Part shown: positions 35,490 to 47,597 of the stretch, in pieces
Layout of the letters: each line of letters opens with the position of its first letter
Position numbering within the stretch: the first letter of the stretch is position 1
From: Siphonodentalium dalli
Lineage: Eukaryota; Mollusca; Scaphopoda; Gadilida; Siphonodentaliidae
Length of the DNA: 64,000 nucleotides
Assembly: GCA_032622095.1 (NCBI GenBank)
Contig: CP136068.1
Coordinates: forward strand, 125,799,989-125,863,988
Direction of reading: 5' to 3'
The notes under the pieces: model-generated
What the model saw: the letters and a program-made list of their open reading frames with translations, nothing else
What the model was told of the DNA's origin: nothing
The model's database searches: none
Made by a program: the position numbers and the translations under genes

Positions 35490-37456
35490 GTAATTAGGAA
35501 TTTTTTCAAAGAACTCCATAAAATTCCCCCCAAAGCGGATATTGAAAATGTTGTTCCCCCGATTCTGCCCGAAAAAATGACAAAAACATTGCATATTGTA
35601 GATTTTCCATTGTTTTATCGGTTATATGAGATGTGAAATGCTAGATGTTACTGCACCATTGATTCTGACCAAGAATCATACAGATCTTATCTAAAGGGCT
35701 TCTCCAGAAAGTGGTTCTCAGAAAGTATACACGACGGAAGTTTATCTGTAAAATAAATTATAAAACTGGTCACGGCGAGTCGCTCGCCCACTTTTGAAAA
35801 CACACATGACGTTGGATATAAACTCATGAATAACTCTTGAGTTGGCGCCGATAGTTGAATGACACTACTTCAATGCGGATGTTGTTTAGCCGGGTTCTGA
35901 CACCAGCAATCAATTCTGCCCGTGTTTACACTTGACATAAATCTGTAATCGTCCTCGCTTCAAATGTCTATATAGTTCTGCAGCTTTCGAAGAAATTCCC
36001 AACGCAGTCATACTTGACATTGATTCGCGCGAACTTGTCTTTTCCATTGTGCAGGATTGTGCCCATGATGGGGACACATCATTTATCCGATGGGTTGAGT
36101 CCGGTGTTTTAGGTATCCTGTTATATAGCAACAACATACTTTCAAATAAATCGAATCATAAATGGGAATGTCCCACCTGAAAGTGTTCATAGAATACAGG
36201 CTTCGCATAATACATGATTGTACAGCTTAATAAATACCTAACAAAGTCACGTTTAATTAAAAGGAATATTGCATTGTTTTATCGCTTATATGAGAATATT
36301 TTGTTTATCATTTGGTCTGTGAACAATGATGATAGTGGAGATAGTATTTAGAAAAAATATTACCTGTGCGTACGGCAGTGCAAATAATTTTTTTTTCGGG
36401 TTTTCGTTGGGTACTTAATTCGAACCCACCATCTCCTTAACACATATCCCCAGCACAAAAATTACCCACCCCAATAATACTTACTCCTATCTAATTGAGT
36501 ATTATTGGGGTATGGTCAATTGTTTCTGGTGACCTGTGCTTCTTAAATGAAAACGCACGGAATTTCGTTTCTTAAACGAGGTTATTATGACTAAATTTTC
36601 GGGTTTTTTGGGGGTACTTTAAAAAAACCCATTCTGAAATGAAAACGCCAAGGAATTTTGTTTCAGAAATTGTGTATTATTAATCAGGGATGACTCTTTG
36701 TAGTCGAAAGTGCAAATAGAAGTCATTTTTTAGTTTTTGGGGGTACTTTCAAAACCCCCTTTCTGAAATGAAAACGCCAGGAAATTTCGTTTCAGAAATT
36801 GTGTATTGTTGATCAGTAATTGCTGGAGCAGTATTAATACAAAAATCAGCTTTGTACTCAAAAGTGCAAATAGAATTCATTTTTGCGGTTTTGTGGGGTC
36901 TCTGGCCCCTAAACGCCAGGTATGAGGAACTTAAGAAATCCGATTTCTTTGAACGTTCCTGTGGTGTAACAAATCTGGGGCATCAAACCTTTCGTACGCG
37001 ATTGTGCAAATAGAACCCATCAGGCTCCCTAATTATAACGGTGTACCCATGCATGTCCAAGTGTGTCAAATCTGTATTATCTTTATTAAATAATGTAGAC
37101 AAGTTACTTCAATTACATGGGGTTTGTGATACGTTGATTGAACTACATGTCTTTAAATGTCTTACTGTCACTTCTTGTGTAATGGTCGCCATGACACCGC
37201 TAGATAGAAATTCAATGCAACATATCCCAAACCCTCCATGAGACCGAGAGTGACAACTGATGTTTAAGGAGATTAACATTTTTATATAGTATCTAGTGAA
37301 TTTTGCAGTTTTGTGTAATGAGACACCGAATTACACACTGGTAAACAATGTCAATCACTATCTGATTCGAGATTCGATTCGATGTCGATATCAGGAAGGA
37401 GAATCGATATCGAGATTCGATTCGATGCAAAATCCCCGATTCGCAGATCCCTAATT
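35490..37456 (-). repeat. Repeat family E, copy A
   Basis: Read from 37456 leftward it runs: terminus 'tagggatctgcgaatcgggg', CGATTCGA cluster, 'ccatggagggtttggga', the 155-bp units (36560-36900), the 15-bp-stem hairpin (36469-36512), and an inner part ending 'aaagaactccataaaattcc'. Copy B is its inverted partner 15 kb to the right. ORFs inside, such as 35910-36137, are present in B with stops, so it is noncoding as it stands. Confidence 0.85.
36469..36512. repeat. Hairpin with 14-15-bp perfect stem
   Basis: ACCCCAATAATACT and AGTATTATTGGGGT are exact inverted repeats about 16 bases apart. The same hairpin is in copy B at about 53464-53507 with the same stem and a slightly different loop, so the stem is conserved between copies. 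Confidence 0.8.
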
Positions 37457-38555
37457 TGAAGCTGTGTATACACATAATTAAAATGGATAGCTTCAAAGAA
37501 TGATTACATTTCGTGAATTTTCGAGATCTGCCATGATAATTAACAGTATTATAATCTTGCATATACGACTATATTAATTCTGGAACATATCTTCTTAATT
37601 CCTTTCGATAATAGTCCAGTTTTATGTGTATTTGTTACTAGCAGGGTTACTCGGCGTTGCTCAGGTTAAAGTGATGTGAAACCCTCTGCATGATGTGGAT
37701 ATTGTGTGGGAATAGAGAATACTCTTGCTCAAAGTGTTACATGCTGTATTCTCATAAATGTTCTATCCAAAATAGCATCATAAAACATGATTCTTACACA
37801 TGGAATATAAGTAGTGGATCACCTTGTCGGATCGGAGTGATTGTCATTTTGTTTATCGCGATTAATCCGTCCCACCAATAAAGACGAACTTATTTATTTA
37901 CAACTGTGAATACTCCAGCCGTTGAACATGAAACAGAAACATCATAAACATTAGTTCGCAAAATTAAAGACAACAGTTGGGTTTTACATACAGATGTATA
38001 AATCAATCTTGTGGGTTAGACTAATATTTTGAGGACACCTGGTTATATCTCCATGAAGATACAGATGTTTTAAAGAAATACACAGGTGCTCCTCTGTTCA
38101 TGGTGCTATATACTGGCTAATTATTCTCATTTGAAAAGAAATACATGTGCCCGACACAAAATGAGATTTTGAGTTTATGTTATGCGATGAGTCTGTTCTT
38201 AAAATTGAAAGAAATGTTCTGCATTGGGCAGATATACCCTGCCATATGTCAGTATTGGAGGATCCTGATAAGTCGTTTGCTACAAACTGCGTTTTATTTT
38301 ATCTCAGAAGAAACTATATTTGACTGCACACCATGGCCACTATTGTTTGGTGTAAACAGTATTTATTCCATATTATTCGTATATTACAAAAAACAAGACA
38401 AAGATTAACAGTGATGATATGAAGGGGATTCGACAACAAGCTTTAAGCTTTTGGGAGTCGTTTCCGATTGGCTAATGACAAGGTCCATCCTGTGAGAGTG
38501 ATTTTATAACATTTCAGATTGTTTTAAGTAGATAGGGACTTCATGTTTTAAATTG
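37457..38555. other. Unassigned sequence
   Basis: About 1.1 kb without recognised repeats. The 87-codon ORF at 38145-38408 has no identifiable domain and is probably chance. Confidence 0.35.
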
Positions 38556-38559
38556 TTAA

Positions 38560-38900
38560 CGTTTCATCGCGTGTACTATATAGTGGGGCGGGTAGATGAC
38601 AAAATCGTGCATTTTATGGTAAAAAGCACCAAACTTGACACGCATGTACTACATATACAAATAAGACATTTTGGATATCATGCCAAGCTGGAGGATACAA
38701 ATGGTTGCCATGGCAACCGTTTTGACAACAAACCTTATTTTCTCTCAATCCCAACAAGTATGCATCGTTATAACTCAGTTTCTGATCGAAAAACAATGCT
38801 TTGTGTACCTATTTGTACTGAAAAGGGATCAGGCTATATAACCATTGACTCATGTGCCCGTTATTATGGCGTTATAGTTGGGTAGAATCAAAATGGCGGA
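38560..38900 (+). repeat. Dispersed repeat with X-box-like palindrome, copy 1
   Basis: Contains 'aaaatcgtgcattttatgg', 'ttttggatatcatgccaagc' and, at 38703-38718, the perfect palindrome GGTTGCCATGGCAACC. Related copies: 41010-41170 and, in reverse, 44935-45095. The ORF at 38553-38885 reads through the repeat but is not conserved in the other copies. Confidence 0.7.
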
Positions 38901-39834
38901 TACAATGGCCGCCATTTGTTTGAAAGTCCCTATTATTGGCTGCGTGTATCAACATTTTATTGAGATGTGTGTACATTTTTTATTATAAAATGTACTTTTA
39001 CAAGAAAATATAAACTGATAAATCACTCTGTATATATATAACAATTCTAAGGATTGCAAAACAAAAATTATAGGCCAGAAGATGATGGAATAGCGTAAAT
39101 ATAATGCAAAAAAAACACAATGGGTTGTTTGTTTTTATTATTATAATTGATGGTTACAATGACACGAGAAGCATTTCTATGATATAAAACTATCTGAAAG
39201 TTGATTATGACAATCTTCCGCGTTAACTTTATATCATATCATTTTAGCGAGTGTGTGTGGAAAATATTGGTCTGGTACAAAACTACTTGGCAACCGTTGC
39301 TATGGAGCTACCCGATTACCTTTGTGCAGCTATAATAACACTTACTCACAAGTTGACAAGCTGCTAATCATTGTGGTATTATATGCGCAACATACAAGTA
39401 CCGCAAAGTTTACATAGTTATGGTATTAACTACAATTCTTCAAAATAGAGGTAAGCAAATGTTTTTTTTACTACGAGCGTAGGTGCGAATTATGTGCGAC
39501 AAGGTATGATATGAATTGTTTACATTTGCAATAGCAATATCGTGAGATATATGTAATTCCCTATATAGTTGTTATACAACTGAAGTGTGTTAACAACTTT
39601 GATTCTATTATATTATGAGAATCAATCGTGCAATAACTCGTGGCATTTCGCCGCTCCAATATGGGATAAAACAGTCGAAGACACTCATTCTACGATAAGT
39701 GGCATTCAAGAATGTGCAATGGATAGTCATGTATGAATAATTCATGACAAATCGCCAGTAAATTCTGCTAGTTGTGTGAACGCACCCTAAAGAGTTGGAA
39801 AATTTTGCATACATGTCACTGTTGGCAACACTTA
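38901..39834. other. AT-rich unassigned sequence
   Basis: No gene or RNA. Short T-rich and A-rich runs only. Confidence 0.4.
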
Positions 39835-39990
39835 CATTAATGCCTTAAGTAATCGACATCTTAACAACAGCAAAATTATGGGTAACTTTCAGGATTTAGT
39901 CGGAAATATGGATATTTATTTCCGACTAAATCCTGAAAATTACCCATAATTCTGATGTGGTTAAGGGGTCGATTACTTAGGGCATTACTG
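39835..39990. mobile_element. Tc1/mariner-type foldback MITE
   Basis: A 156-bp near-perfect palindrome: arms 39835-39908 and 39917-39990 pair through 'aattatgggtaac', 'ttcaggatttagtcggaaat' and 'agtaatcga'. TA dinucleotides flank both ends (39833-39834, 39991-39992), as for mariner insertions. It has no coding capacity. Confidence 0.75.
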
Positions 39991-40115
39991 TATTTGCAAT
40001 TGCAACTGCATAGAGCAGTACAGCGTAATGATGCCCACGATAATTTACAATTGTTTTTGCACCCATTCTTGCAACCACATCGCAATAGTTCTTGGCAACC
40101 TTTGGATGCTTCAGG

Positions 40116-40428
40116 ATTGATTGATTGATTGATTGGGGTTTATTGTCGCTTTAGCAACTAAGGCCATATCACGATATTGCCAGCTTTAGTGGTGGAGGAA
40201 ATCCGCACACTTGCGACTAATCTAACAGTGATTTCAATGGCTGCTAAACTCGTCAACCATGTGTGGCAAACCACCGGCCATCGGCGAGTAACTGGTAACT
40301 CCACCAGATAACGATTTCGAGCTACAAAGTCCACTACGGAAACATGTGGATTTGAACCCTTATCGCCAGAGCTGGAGGGCGAATCGGCTTGGAGTTGTAC
40401 CCCTAACCGATTGAGCCACCGAGGTCCC
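40116..40428 (-). mobile_element. tRNA-derived SINE with target-site duplication
   Basis: On the minus strand it starts CCGGGACCTCGGTGGCTC, with an A-box-like TGGCTCAATCGGTTAGG and a B-box-like GGGTTCAAATCC, the internal pol III promoter of tRNA genes, followed by a ~230-bp body and a (CAAT)n tail. It is flanked by GGATGCTTCAGG (40104-40115) and GGATGCTCCAGG (40429-40440), a 12-bp duplication with one mismatch. The same family is at 63133-63420. Confidence 0.9.
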
Positions 40429-41009
40429 GGATGCTCCAGGAAGATCGGTCCAAGTCACACTCCAACTTCCTTCATAGTAGCCTGTCATTTGTATAAAAAA
40501 TGCGTTTCGTAAACAAAATTGGGTATTTTGGGAAATGTAGTTAATCGTAAATCCCATATACTGGAGACATTGGAAACCATTGTTGATAAGCTTCTTATCG
40601 ATTAATAGCCTAAAAAATGGCGTTACCATACCAACAGTATGTGGTTTCTGAGAATTCTGGAAAATGATCATATGTGAATTATTTTAGTGAGAACGGTGGA
40701 CTTGTTGGTGGATATGGTTATATAATAATACTTGTAGGCATACATTCTCCAAGACGAACCGCCAGCACTGATCTCAAGAGTCAAAGTGACTATGAAAGGT
40801 CAAGTGTTTTATCACTTCATGTGCTATTATTTGTCTTTATGAGGAACCTTTCTCAATTTATTGCATCATATTGATATTTTGTTACATTCTGGAGATCATA
40901 GCCTTTATTTTCAGACACATATCGTATCCATAGGCTGATTATTACTTGTGTGAGAGATTTTACGAAACATGTGACCGGGCCAATTGGCGACCCTTAAAAT
41001 TAGAAATTG

Positions 41010-41170
41010 CTCTTCCCGATAGACAATGGCCAATTTTATGATAAAAGCAACGCAGTTGGCACACATGTATATCACACCATTATATATCATTTTGGATATG
41101 ATCCGAATAACGTACACCATTGGCATGGCAACCATTTTGGTGAATCACCTGTTTTGTTTGCCATACTCTA
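41010..41170 (+). repeat. Dispersed X-box-type repeat, copy 2
   Basis: 'cagttggcacacatgtatat', 'cattttggatatgatccg' and 'ggcatggcaaccattttgg' follow the order of copy 1, but the palindrome is broken (ttggcatggcaacc). Confidence 0.6.
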
Positions 41171-41327
41171 TCCATTATGTATTGCTAATGACCAGCAACC
41201 TCGTAAAAACTGTTCTCTTTGCAACTATTTTTATTGGGTCATATACTTGTAAGAACATATAAATTTTATATGTGGGTAGATTCAAAATGCTATCCCCAAC
41301 AATATGGTAATAGGACGCATGTACGCC

Positions 41328-41351
41328 AATAATAATAATAATAATAATAAT
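41328..41351 (+). repeat. (AAT)n microsatellite
   Basis: Eight consecutive AAT units. Confidence 0.95.
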
Positions 41352-42109
41352 ATATTTAACAACAGTTGAGCATCTATGTTTTTATTTATTTCCATATATT
41401 GTCGTAGAACAGGGATCAGTTCAGTTGAAGTGCTTTAAAGTTATCGCCCTGGAATTACTCAATTACACAATTTAAAATCCATATCTCGGGTAAAACATCC
41501 GCTTTGCGAGACCGACCGAGATGTTGCTATGAAAAATCCGTTTATCAACTATGCATCAAATCGGTCGACGTTTGTTCAAGTTATATATCGCGATACCGAC
41601 ATTAAGTTTTTTTAAATAGACAATGGGCCTTTTGTTTCTGTTTGATTGCTTTGAAAAATTCGACTGACTGAACACTGGGAAAGGATAGTTGAACACTATT
41701 TCAATAGAACACAAACATTATATGTAAGACAGACGTAGAGAGAGATAATATAGAGTGAAAGACAAGGTATATAGATGGAGAATGGAGAGAGAGAGTGCAG
41801 GAAGGGAAAGATGCTTCTTTATGTTTATATTTTGTCTGATAGATATATAGGGTTATTGTTATTAATTTCGGCGTAATGGTTCCGTGTTCGGTCAATGGAT
41901 ATGGATTTTGAATGGTTTAAGTGATTAAGCTTCAAGAGGAATCAGATTGTATTACTTGTTGTGCTTATCAAATAAGCGCATCTGCAGCCATAAACTAGTA
42001 TATTGGTGTTGGGGTCCTTCTTCATAAAATGTTGGTAAATGTGTAAGAAACAAATATATTATAATGGTATATATTGAAGGGGGGTACTTGTTTGTCCGAA
42101 AATGTAGCC

Positions 42110-42514
42110 TCAAGAGTTCCGAAATATATCAATGACCTTTTTTATAAAAACTGAGAGATTCTTGGTAATTCTTCTGTTGTGGCTATTGAATAGTGCTGCT
42201 AACTTGTTAGCGTTTGGTCTCCGGTAATAGTATGGTCTCAGGTATTGTACCCGTATGTCTTGGGGTTCAATACATTTAAGGATGACATGATACTCGTCGC
42301 CTATTTCTGAGTTGCAGAGGGCACATAATTTATCCGAATATGGGGCATCGGTCCACGTGCCATATTCTATTGGGAGTCTATGGTTCCTCGTTCGGAAGAG
42401 AAAGATGCTTTGCACGACTCGGTGGTTTGTTATTGATAGGTAACTTCCTCGTTCAAATGAGGTCTTGATAATACGATAAGAGGCGAATTTACTGGATGTT
42501 GCTATCGATGACAA
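42110..42514 (-). pseudogene. 5'-truncated LINE ORF2, C-terminal region
   Basis: 134 codons open on the minus strand. The protein has 'FRTRNHRLPIEYGTW', then a C-x2-C-x8-H-x4-C knuckle (LCALC...DEYHVILKC), the C-terminal end of APE-type LINE polyproteins. The same signature appears in the + strand element at 50560-50700 and in the remnant at 60649-61000. Everything upstream, including the reverse transcriptase, is missing, as expected for 5' truncation during target-primed reverse transcription. The remaining frame has no stop, so this copy is younger or shorter than the others. The clade cannot be settled from this part alone. Confidence 0.8.
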
Positions 42515-42792
42515 CTAATTGTGCATGGCATGCTCTTCGATACTCATTCTCATGCTAGCATTATGTATTCATGCAAGTGTACTAGTCATCATAATTATAA
42601 ACCTATGGATATATATACATAATCATAATATTTAATGAACATTGAAGTCACTTCCGACATATATTAGCTTACCACTAAATCCGTTTTATGTTAATGTTCT
42701 AATTGGACGATATGCCATTGGAAATGCATACATGGATGCTCATGCAGTGCCATATTCGTCAAATGTGTTAGAGTTCATGAATAACTGGTTCG

Positions 42793-43667
42793 GACGTTAG
42801 AACGATCAACCAATTAGTTTGTAAAAGTGGTCAATATTAGCCAGTTTCTTTGAAAAAGACGTAAGCCTACATCCTTCTCGAAATTTGAATGTCATTGTGC
42901 GCAAATTTCACCGTTTAATCTTCTAGTCTATTCCAGACAAAGCAATTTTCCAAGTAGATTTGGAGAGCTTCTATGAGTACTATGGCCTTTCCTATAGAAC
43001 GTTAATGTCAATAGAACGTTGTTTGATAAACCAACGGCTAATTATGGACCCCTCTCCAATTCTAATCTCTCTCGATAATCCAGCGACAAAAAGGGCACCA
43101 GTCTCATAAGAGACATATACAACATCACAAAACAACAGGTATGTTTGTTTTGGACAGTAAACGCACTTTGTGCTTGTCGTCTTTAGTAACTCATTCAACG
43201 TTTTTTTTAATATTTTAGAGTTTGTGAGTTGTTAGTCTTGGATCGGATGTTAGAATAATGAACCAATTAGTGTGTAAAAGTGGTCAATATCAGCCAGTTT
43301 CTTTGCAAAAGACATAAAGGCTACATCCTTCTAGAAAATTGAATTGTCATTGTGTTTCGCAAATTTAACGGTTTATTGTTCTATTCTATTCTAAGCAAGG
43401 TCATTATCAAGGTAGACCTGGAGAGCTTCGATAGGCATTATGGTATTTCCCATAGAAATTTAATTTCAATAGAACGTTGTTTGATAAACTAAAGGCTAAT
43501 TTTGGACCACTCTCCAAATCTGACCTTTCACGATAATCGAGCGACAACAAAAGGCCAACAACCTCATTTGAGCGATCTACAACATCACAACTCAACAGGT
43601 GTGTCTTGGAGATAGTAAGCGCCCTTTGTGTTTGTCGTGTCGAGTTATTCATTCAAAGTTTTTCAAT
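42793..43667 (+). repeat. ~440-bp tandem duplication, two diverged units
   Basis: 42793-43215 and 43246-43667 share 'aaccaattagt.tgtaaaag', 'tggtcaatat.agccagttt', 'ctggagagcttc', 'caatagaacgttgtttgata' and 'cattcaa.gttttt'. Roughly a fifth of positions differ. Short minus-strand ORFs in each unit do not share a frame. Confidence 0.75.
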
Positions 43668-43669
43668 TA

Positions 43670-44400
43670 AACATTAAAAGTTCTCTTCCTGCTGGATCGG
43701 TAAAAAGCGACACTAGCCAGTCAATATAGGTGATCGTGAATATGTGGCAGTGAGGCTCAAGTTGCCTCTACTCCTATCGTTAAGGCTACATACACATACA
43801 GACAATACGTTCACAACTTAAAGTATGAAAGTAACGCTATGACATGTTCAGACTAAAACCGGACCATTGTCATGTGCACATAAATTATAAGTACTCTTGT
43901 ATTAGCGTGTGTACCCCTCCCTTCTCACATCCCTGAATCGAACGGCAATTTGATGGAAACAATTTGATGAAATGCAGCTCTTACGGATTACCCAAAATTC
44001 ATAAAAGTCCCACAATCCAGCAGGCAATTAAAGAACAGAATTCCGCGTATATCCGAGTGCCCAGGTGTGGATATTATGGTCACAGATGTTATTCGGGAAA
44101 ATTTCTTTTGCGTGTATATACAGTGGGTGTTCGAGATAAGTCAACCAGAATATCTCAAAAGTTCACTGAGTGAACATTTGGATGAATGTGGAAATAATCA
44201 ATATTCGATCTTCCCATTCCAAAAACTGTTCGCAGCAAACAGAATACGCCGAACCCGGAAGGAATATTTCTACGTTGATCACTTCCGATGCAAGCTAAGT
44301 GCGCCCAGGAAATGACGTTGTGTAAAGCTGGGTTATCTCCCTTGACACTATGATGTCTCATGTTATTCTTGGACCATATATATAACTGTGCACACGTTAC
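43670..44400. other. Unassigned sequence
   Basis: No supported gene. ORFs at 43964-44315 overlap on both strands and show no domain. Confidence 0.35.
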
Positions 44401-44411
44401 TTTAAACTGTG

Positions 44412-44443
<32 letters not shown>
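44412..44443. repeat. (AT)n microsatellite
   Basis: About 15 consecutive AT units; length is likely polymorphic. Confidence 0.95.
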
Positions 44444-44448
<5 letters not shown>

Positions 44449-44519
44449 CAATGTCTGTCTGTGTTCCATAACAATTTACAGGGACCATCTCGATAACAAT
44501 AGAGAGGTCTATTTTGGTA

Positions 44520-44925
44520 CTTTTTTTTACAAGAAAGATAATGGATAAGATAGTGCGGGTTAGAATTTTCTAAAGTGACGCTGTTGTTGTCAGGGGCACA
44601 AAGGGGGAGAAGGGCAGAAAAAAAATTGTCGCCGATTTCCACTAAACTTATACATAATCATTCCCATGGTATGAGGAATATAATGGTGTGGTTTACAGAC
44701 GTCAATAGTGGCGCCATTTGAGTCAGGATTGCACGGAAGGGGAGATGTTCACAAGAATTAATAAACCTGTTTAGCGCCGATTTCCACAAAGTTGATACAC
44801 ATTCTTCTCCATGAAACGAGGAATCTAATCGTGTGATCTCAAGATGGCAAAAGTGGCGCTAATTGAGTCAGGGGTGCAGTTCAGGGAGAGGGGCACCAAA
44901 TCGCACTTCCGCAAAAAGCTAATTT
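44520..44925 (-). repeat. Dispersed repeat family Q, copy 2
   Basis: The reverse-complement counterpart of 3961-4505: 'gtgcgggttagaattttcta', 'gccgatttccactaaactta' and 'gaggaatctaatcgtgtg'. It has two internal units and lies directly left of the third X-box-type repeat. Confidence 0.7.
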
Positions 44926-44929
44926 GGCA

Positions 44930-45100
44930 TTTTTGGCGGCTATGTTTTTCGGTCGTCACTATGGCAACCATGGGCTCTCCCTAGCTTGGCATGATATCCA
45001 AATCCACAAGATATCACCTCAGGATGTTGTATACAAAGTTTGTTGCTTTTAACATAAAATGCACGATTCACCCTTTTTTTGACACGGAGCCGCCCTACTA
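44930..45100 (-). repeat. Dispersed X-box-type repeat, copy 3
   Basis: In reverse it reads 'cataaaatgcacgattca' at the right and 'cactatggcaaccatggg' at the left, with 'agcttggcatgatatccaaa' between. The order equals copy 1 inverted; the palindrome is reduced to one good half-site. Confidence 0.6.
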
Positions 45101-45669
45101 ATAGTCTACTCACAGGATGGGCCTGTTCGATAGGTGTTTCAAGATAAGGTAGTTTCATATGGAATTATTTGGGTTATGTGGGAGTATGTTGGAAGGGTAT
45201 GGCGGTTGTCAGATGACTATAAAATAGTATTATATGGAATTATTTTGTTTATGTGAGAATAGTTTAAGGGGTTAAGATGGATGTCGGGTATGGTAAGGAA
45301 AGTGTTAGGTGGGATGATGAAATATCTTGTTGGCAGTACAGGGGATTTTGAGGAGTGTGGATAATCTGTTGTGTCAGATTATGCACTGGTTGGGAATCTG
45401 ACCTTGCTTCTGATCCAACGTCACATCATTAGGGGACGCACTTGTATTGTCTATTCTTCTAAGCTGTATAACATACCGTGATAATAAGTTGCTGCGGTTT
45501 TGCAACAGTGTCCAATGTGTAATCCATTAACGTATCATACAGTTGACTAACATTAATGCGTTTAATAACAATAAGTGAGTGGCTCAGCGGACAATTATTT
45601 GGTGCCGTCATTAAAACGTTTGGTACGAATGATAAATTTTTGGACTTCTTTGAAAATTGTTAAGTTGTC

Positions 45670-46722
45670 TTACAGTGAGATTTTAGTGGATCCACACAAG
45701 AGTGTCTCGGATGTAACGATACACAGATTAGAAATTGATGATAAGAGTGAGCGTCGTTGGGAGCGGTATCTAACACATTCAAGTAAATAGTGTTCTGTGT
45801 CCTCAATTTCACCACAGACACACCTGGGATGATCGGAGACAAAGTTGGAATAAGTATGGTAATTTAGGTGGCTACAATGTAATCTTAGTCGGGCGTGCAG
45901 TATTTGGGCTTCGGGGGTGTACGCATAGTAAAACCATCTGTGGGTCTTCTTCATTTCCAAGTCGAGAGACCTCTTAAATGCTGAGAGGGAATCCATTTTA
46001 ATAATATTTTTGTCGAGATTGTTCCATAGGGACGTCGTTGATGGAAGAAATGATCTTCTGTGATATTCATAGTCAAACCCAGGGATTATGAAGTGATTGC
46101 TTTGTCTAGTTTCGCGCCTAGATATTTGCCCATGAGTCGGGGGTACTAGTGTTCTAAGATAAATCGGAGACCTACCATATACCATTTTATAAAAAAAAAT
46201 ATAATTTTTGTTTTTCACGACGTGATTTCAAAGTTTCCCAACCAGTTTCTAACAAAAGTGTAGAATTACCGACAGATCTGGTGGCACCCGTCACAATACG
46301 AGCTGCTTCGTATTGTACGTTTTCGATTTTATCAGAGTCTTGTTGGGAGCATCCGTCCAATACAATACAGGAGTATTCGAGTATTGATCGAACTAGCGTG
46401 AAGTACCATTTTTCGAGTGCTGTTCGGTCAAGATAGAATCGGTATTTCCTCAGTAGATAGATGCGTTTCCACGCGGTCTTAGTCATTTCGTCAATATTAA
46501 GCCCCCAGCTTCCGTCGTTACTCAATATAATGCCAAGATGTTTATGTACTTTTGCTTCTTTTATGGGCTGTTGGTTCATGTACAGGGTTGGTGGTTTAAC
46601 AGGCTTTGTATACGTTTCCATATCTCTTGACAAATTGTAACTTTTTTTTAGAAACCATATTGATAGACTCAATTGTGTTATAATATATACATGAACCATT
46701 CTAATATACAATCCTCTGGTGG
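45670..46722 (-). pseudogene. 5'-truncated LINE, end of RT plus C-terminal domain, frameshifted
   Basis: Two overlapping minus-strand frames make one protein. The upstream frame (46711-46187) holds the post-catalytic RT region, with 'HLGIILSNDGSW', 'WYFTLVRSILEYSC' and 'ENVQYEAARIVTGATR'. The downstream frame (46218-45670) continues with 'KMVYGRSPIYL', 'SLWNNL', 'ARLRLHCSHLN' and a C-x-C...H...C motif (CVCGEIEDTEHYLLEC). The change of frame falls in the A-run at 46189-46199, so a single slippage indel broke it. The YADD core and the endonuclease are absent. It is a different LINE lineage from the + strand element to its right. Its truncated 5' end at about 46722 abuts the 87-bp direct repeat. 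Confidence 0.85.
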
Positions 46723-46725
46723 TTC

Positions 46726-46812
46726 AAGGTCCCTTATTTTCAAGAACATATGTATATGTAACTCTCAAATAGAATGATAAATATACTTTTAATGCTTTCG
46801 TCTATGTGCCTG
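46726..46812 (+). repeat. Left 87-bp direct repeat flanking a LINE
   Basis: From 'aaggtcccttattttcaag' to 'ctatgtgcctg'; matches 51103-51190 with about six substitutions and a one-base indel. It lies exactly between the minus-strand LINE and the plus-strand LINE. Confidence 0.85.
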
Positions 46813-47006
46813 GAATATTCGCATGCGCTGAAAATGGAAGCGAAAACATTTTCTCTGTGAAAAGTTTTTTCTCTTTAAACTCGACAAAATGGATGAATAT
46901 GGACAATTATTTGCACAATGTGATAGCTCGATCTATATCCAGTCGGATTCATGTCGATTGTCGCTTGATTGTAGCTTGAACTAAGTTTTAATTCCATTCA
47001 AAGAAA

Positions 47007-47583
47007 ATGTCTACCGGACTGAACAGACAATTAACCGTTACATTTGAAAAGTATGACGGTAAAAGGCTATCCCACGATTCTATTCTGAGGAGCTGTGAAT
47101 ATTTGGTGTCGCGGGATAATTTAGCAGCTATCCAAATGACACAAAAAGAGTGTTTTCTCACGAAGCAAAACAGAAGTTGTTGACAAACAGTATTCGATAG
47201 GAGGTAGGCGTGTCCGTGCTCATGAAATTTTAAACGCTATTGATAATAACGAAAATCGTAAGTCAAATACCAGGCCCTCTAAGAACACAACACACAATTA
47301 TGAATCTGTAAAAATAACTAATGTGAATACGCATGAAGACTCTACCATGGTAAATGACTGCAAGTGTTTAGACAACGCACAATCAACAAATGCCATAGAT
47401 GTTACTGAATTTGATTCCAGTGCACACTCACTGTCGTATTCAATAAATGAATGTCCATGTATATTAAATAATGAACAAAAAGCCGCCACCCCAGTTAATA
47501 TAAATAGTGATACCATTCTGAACTGTCACATAGCAAGTGAACGCCCAAACAAAATACTGGACCCACCGACTGCGAGAGCGTAA
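47007..47583 (+). pseudogene. LINE ORF1 remnant, frameshifted
   Basis: The ATG at 47007 opens 58 codons (starting MSTGLNRQLTVTFEKYDG) to a TGA at 47181. The frame then shifts and continues from about 47179 (VDKQYSIGGRRVRAHEIL) to a TAA at 47581. The position, before an APE/RT ORF2, makes this ORF1. No zinc knuckle or coiled coil is evident in what remains, and I do not recognise the family. Confidence 0.6.
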
Positions 47584-47597
47584 GCGTCACGCACTCA

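Noticed and set aside
38553-38885. 110-codon ORF in the X-box-type repeat
   Set aside because: The other two copies of the repeat do not keep the frame, so it is unlikely to encode protein.
45575-45790. Plus-strand ORF opposite the LINE
   Set aside because: It is the antisense shadow of the minus-strand LINE C-terminal region.
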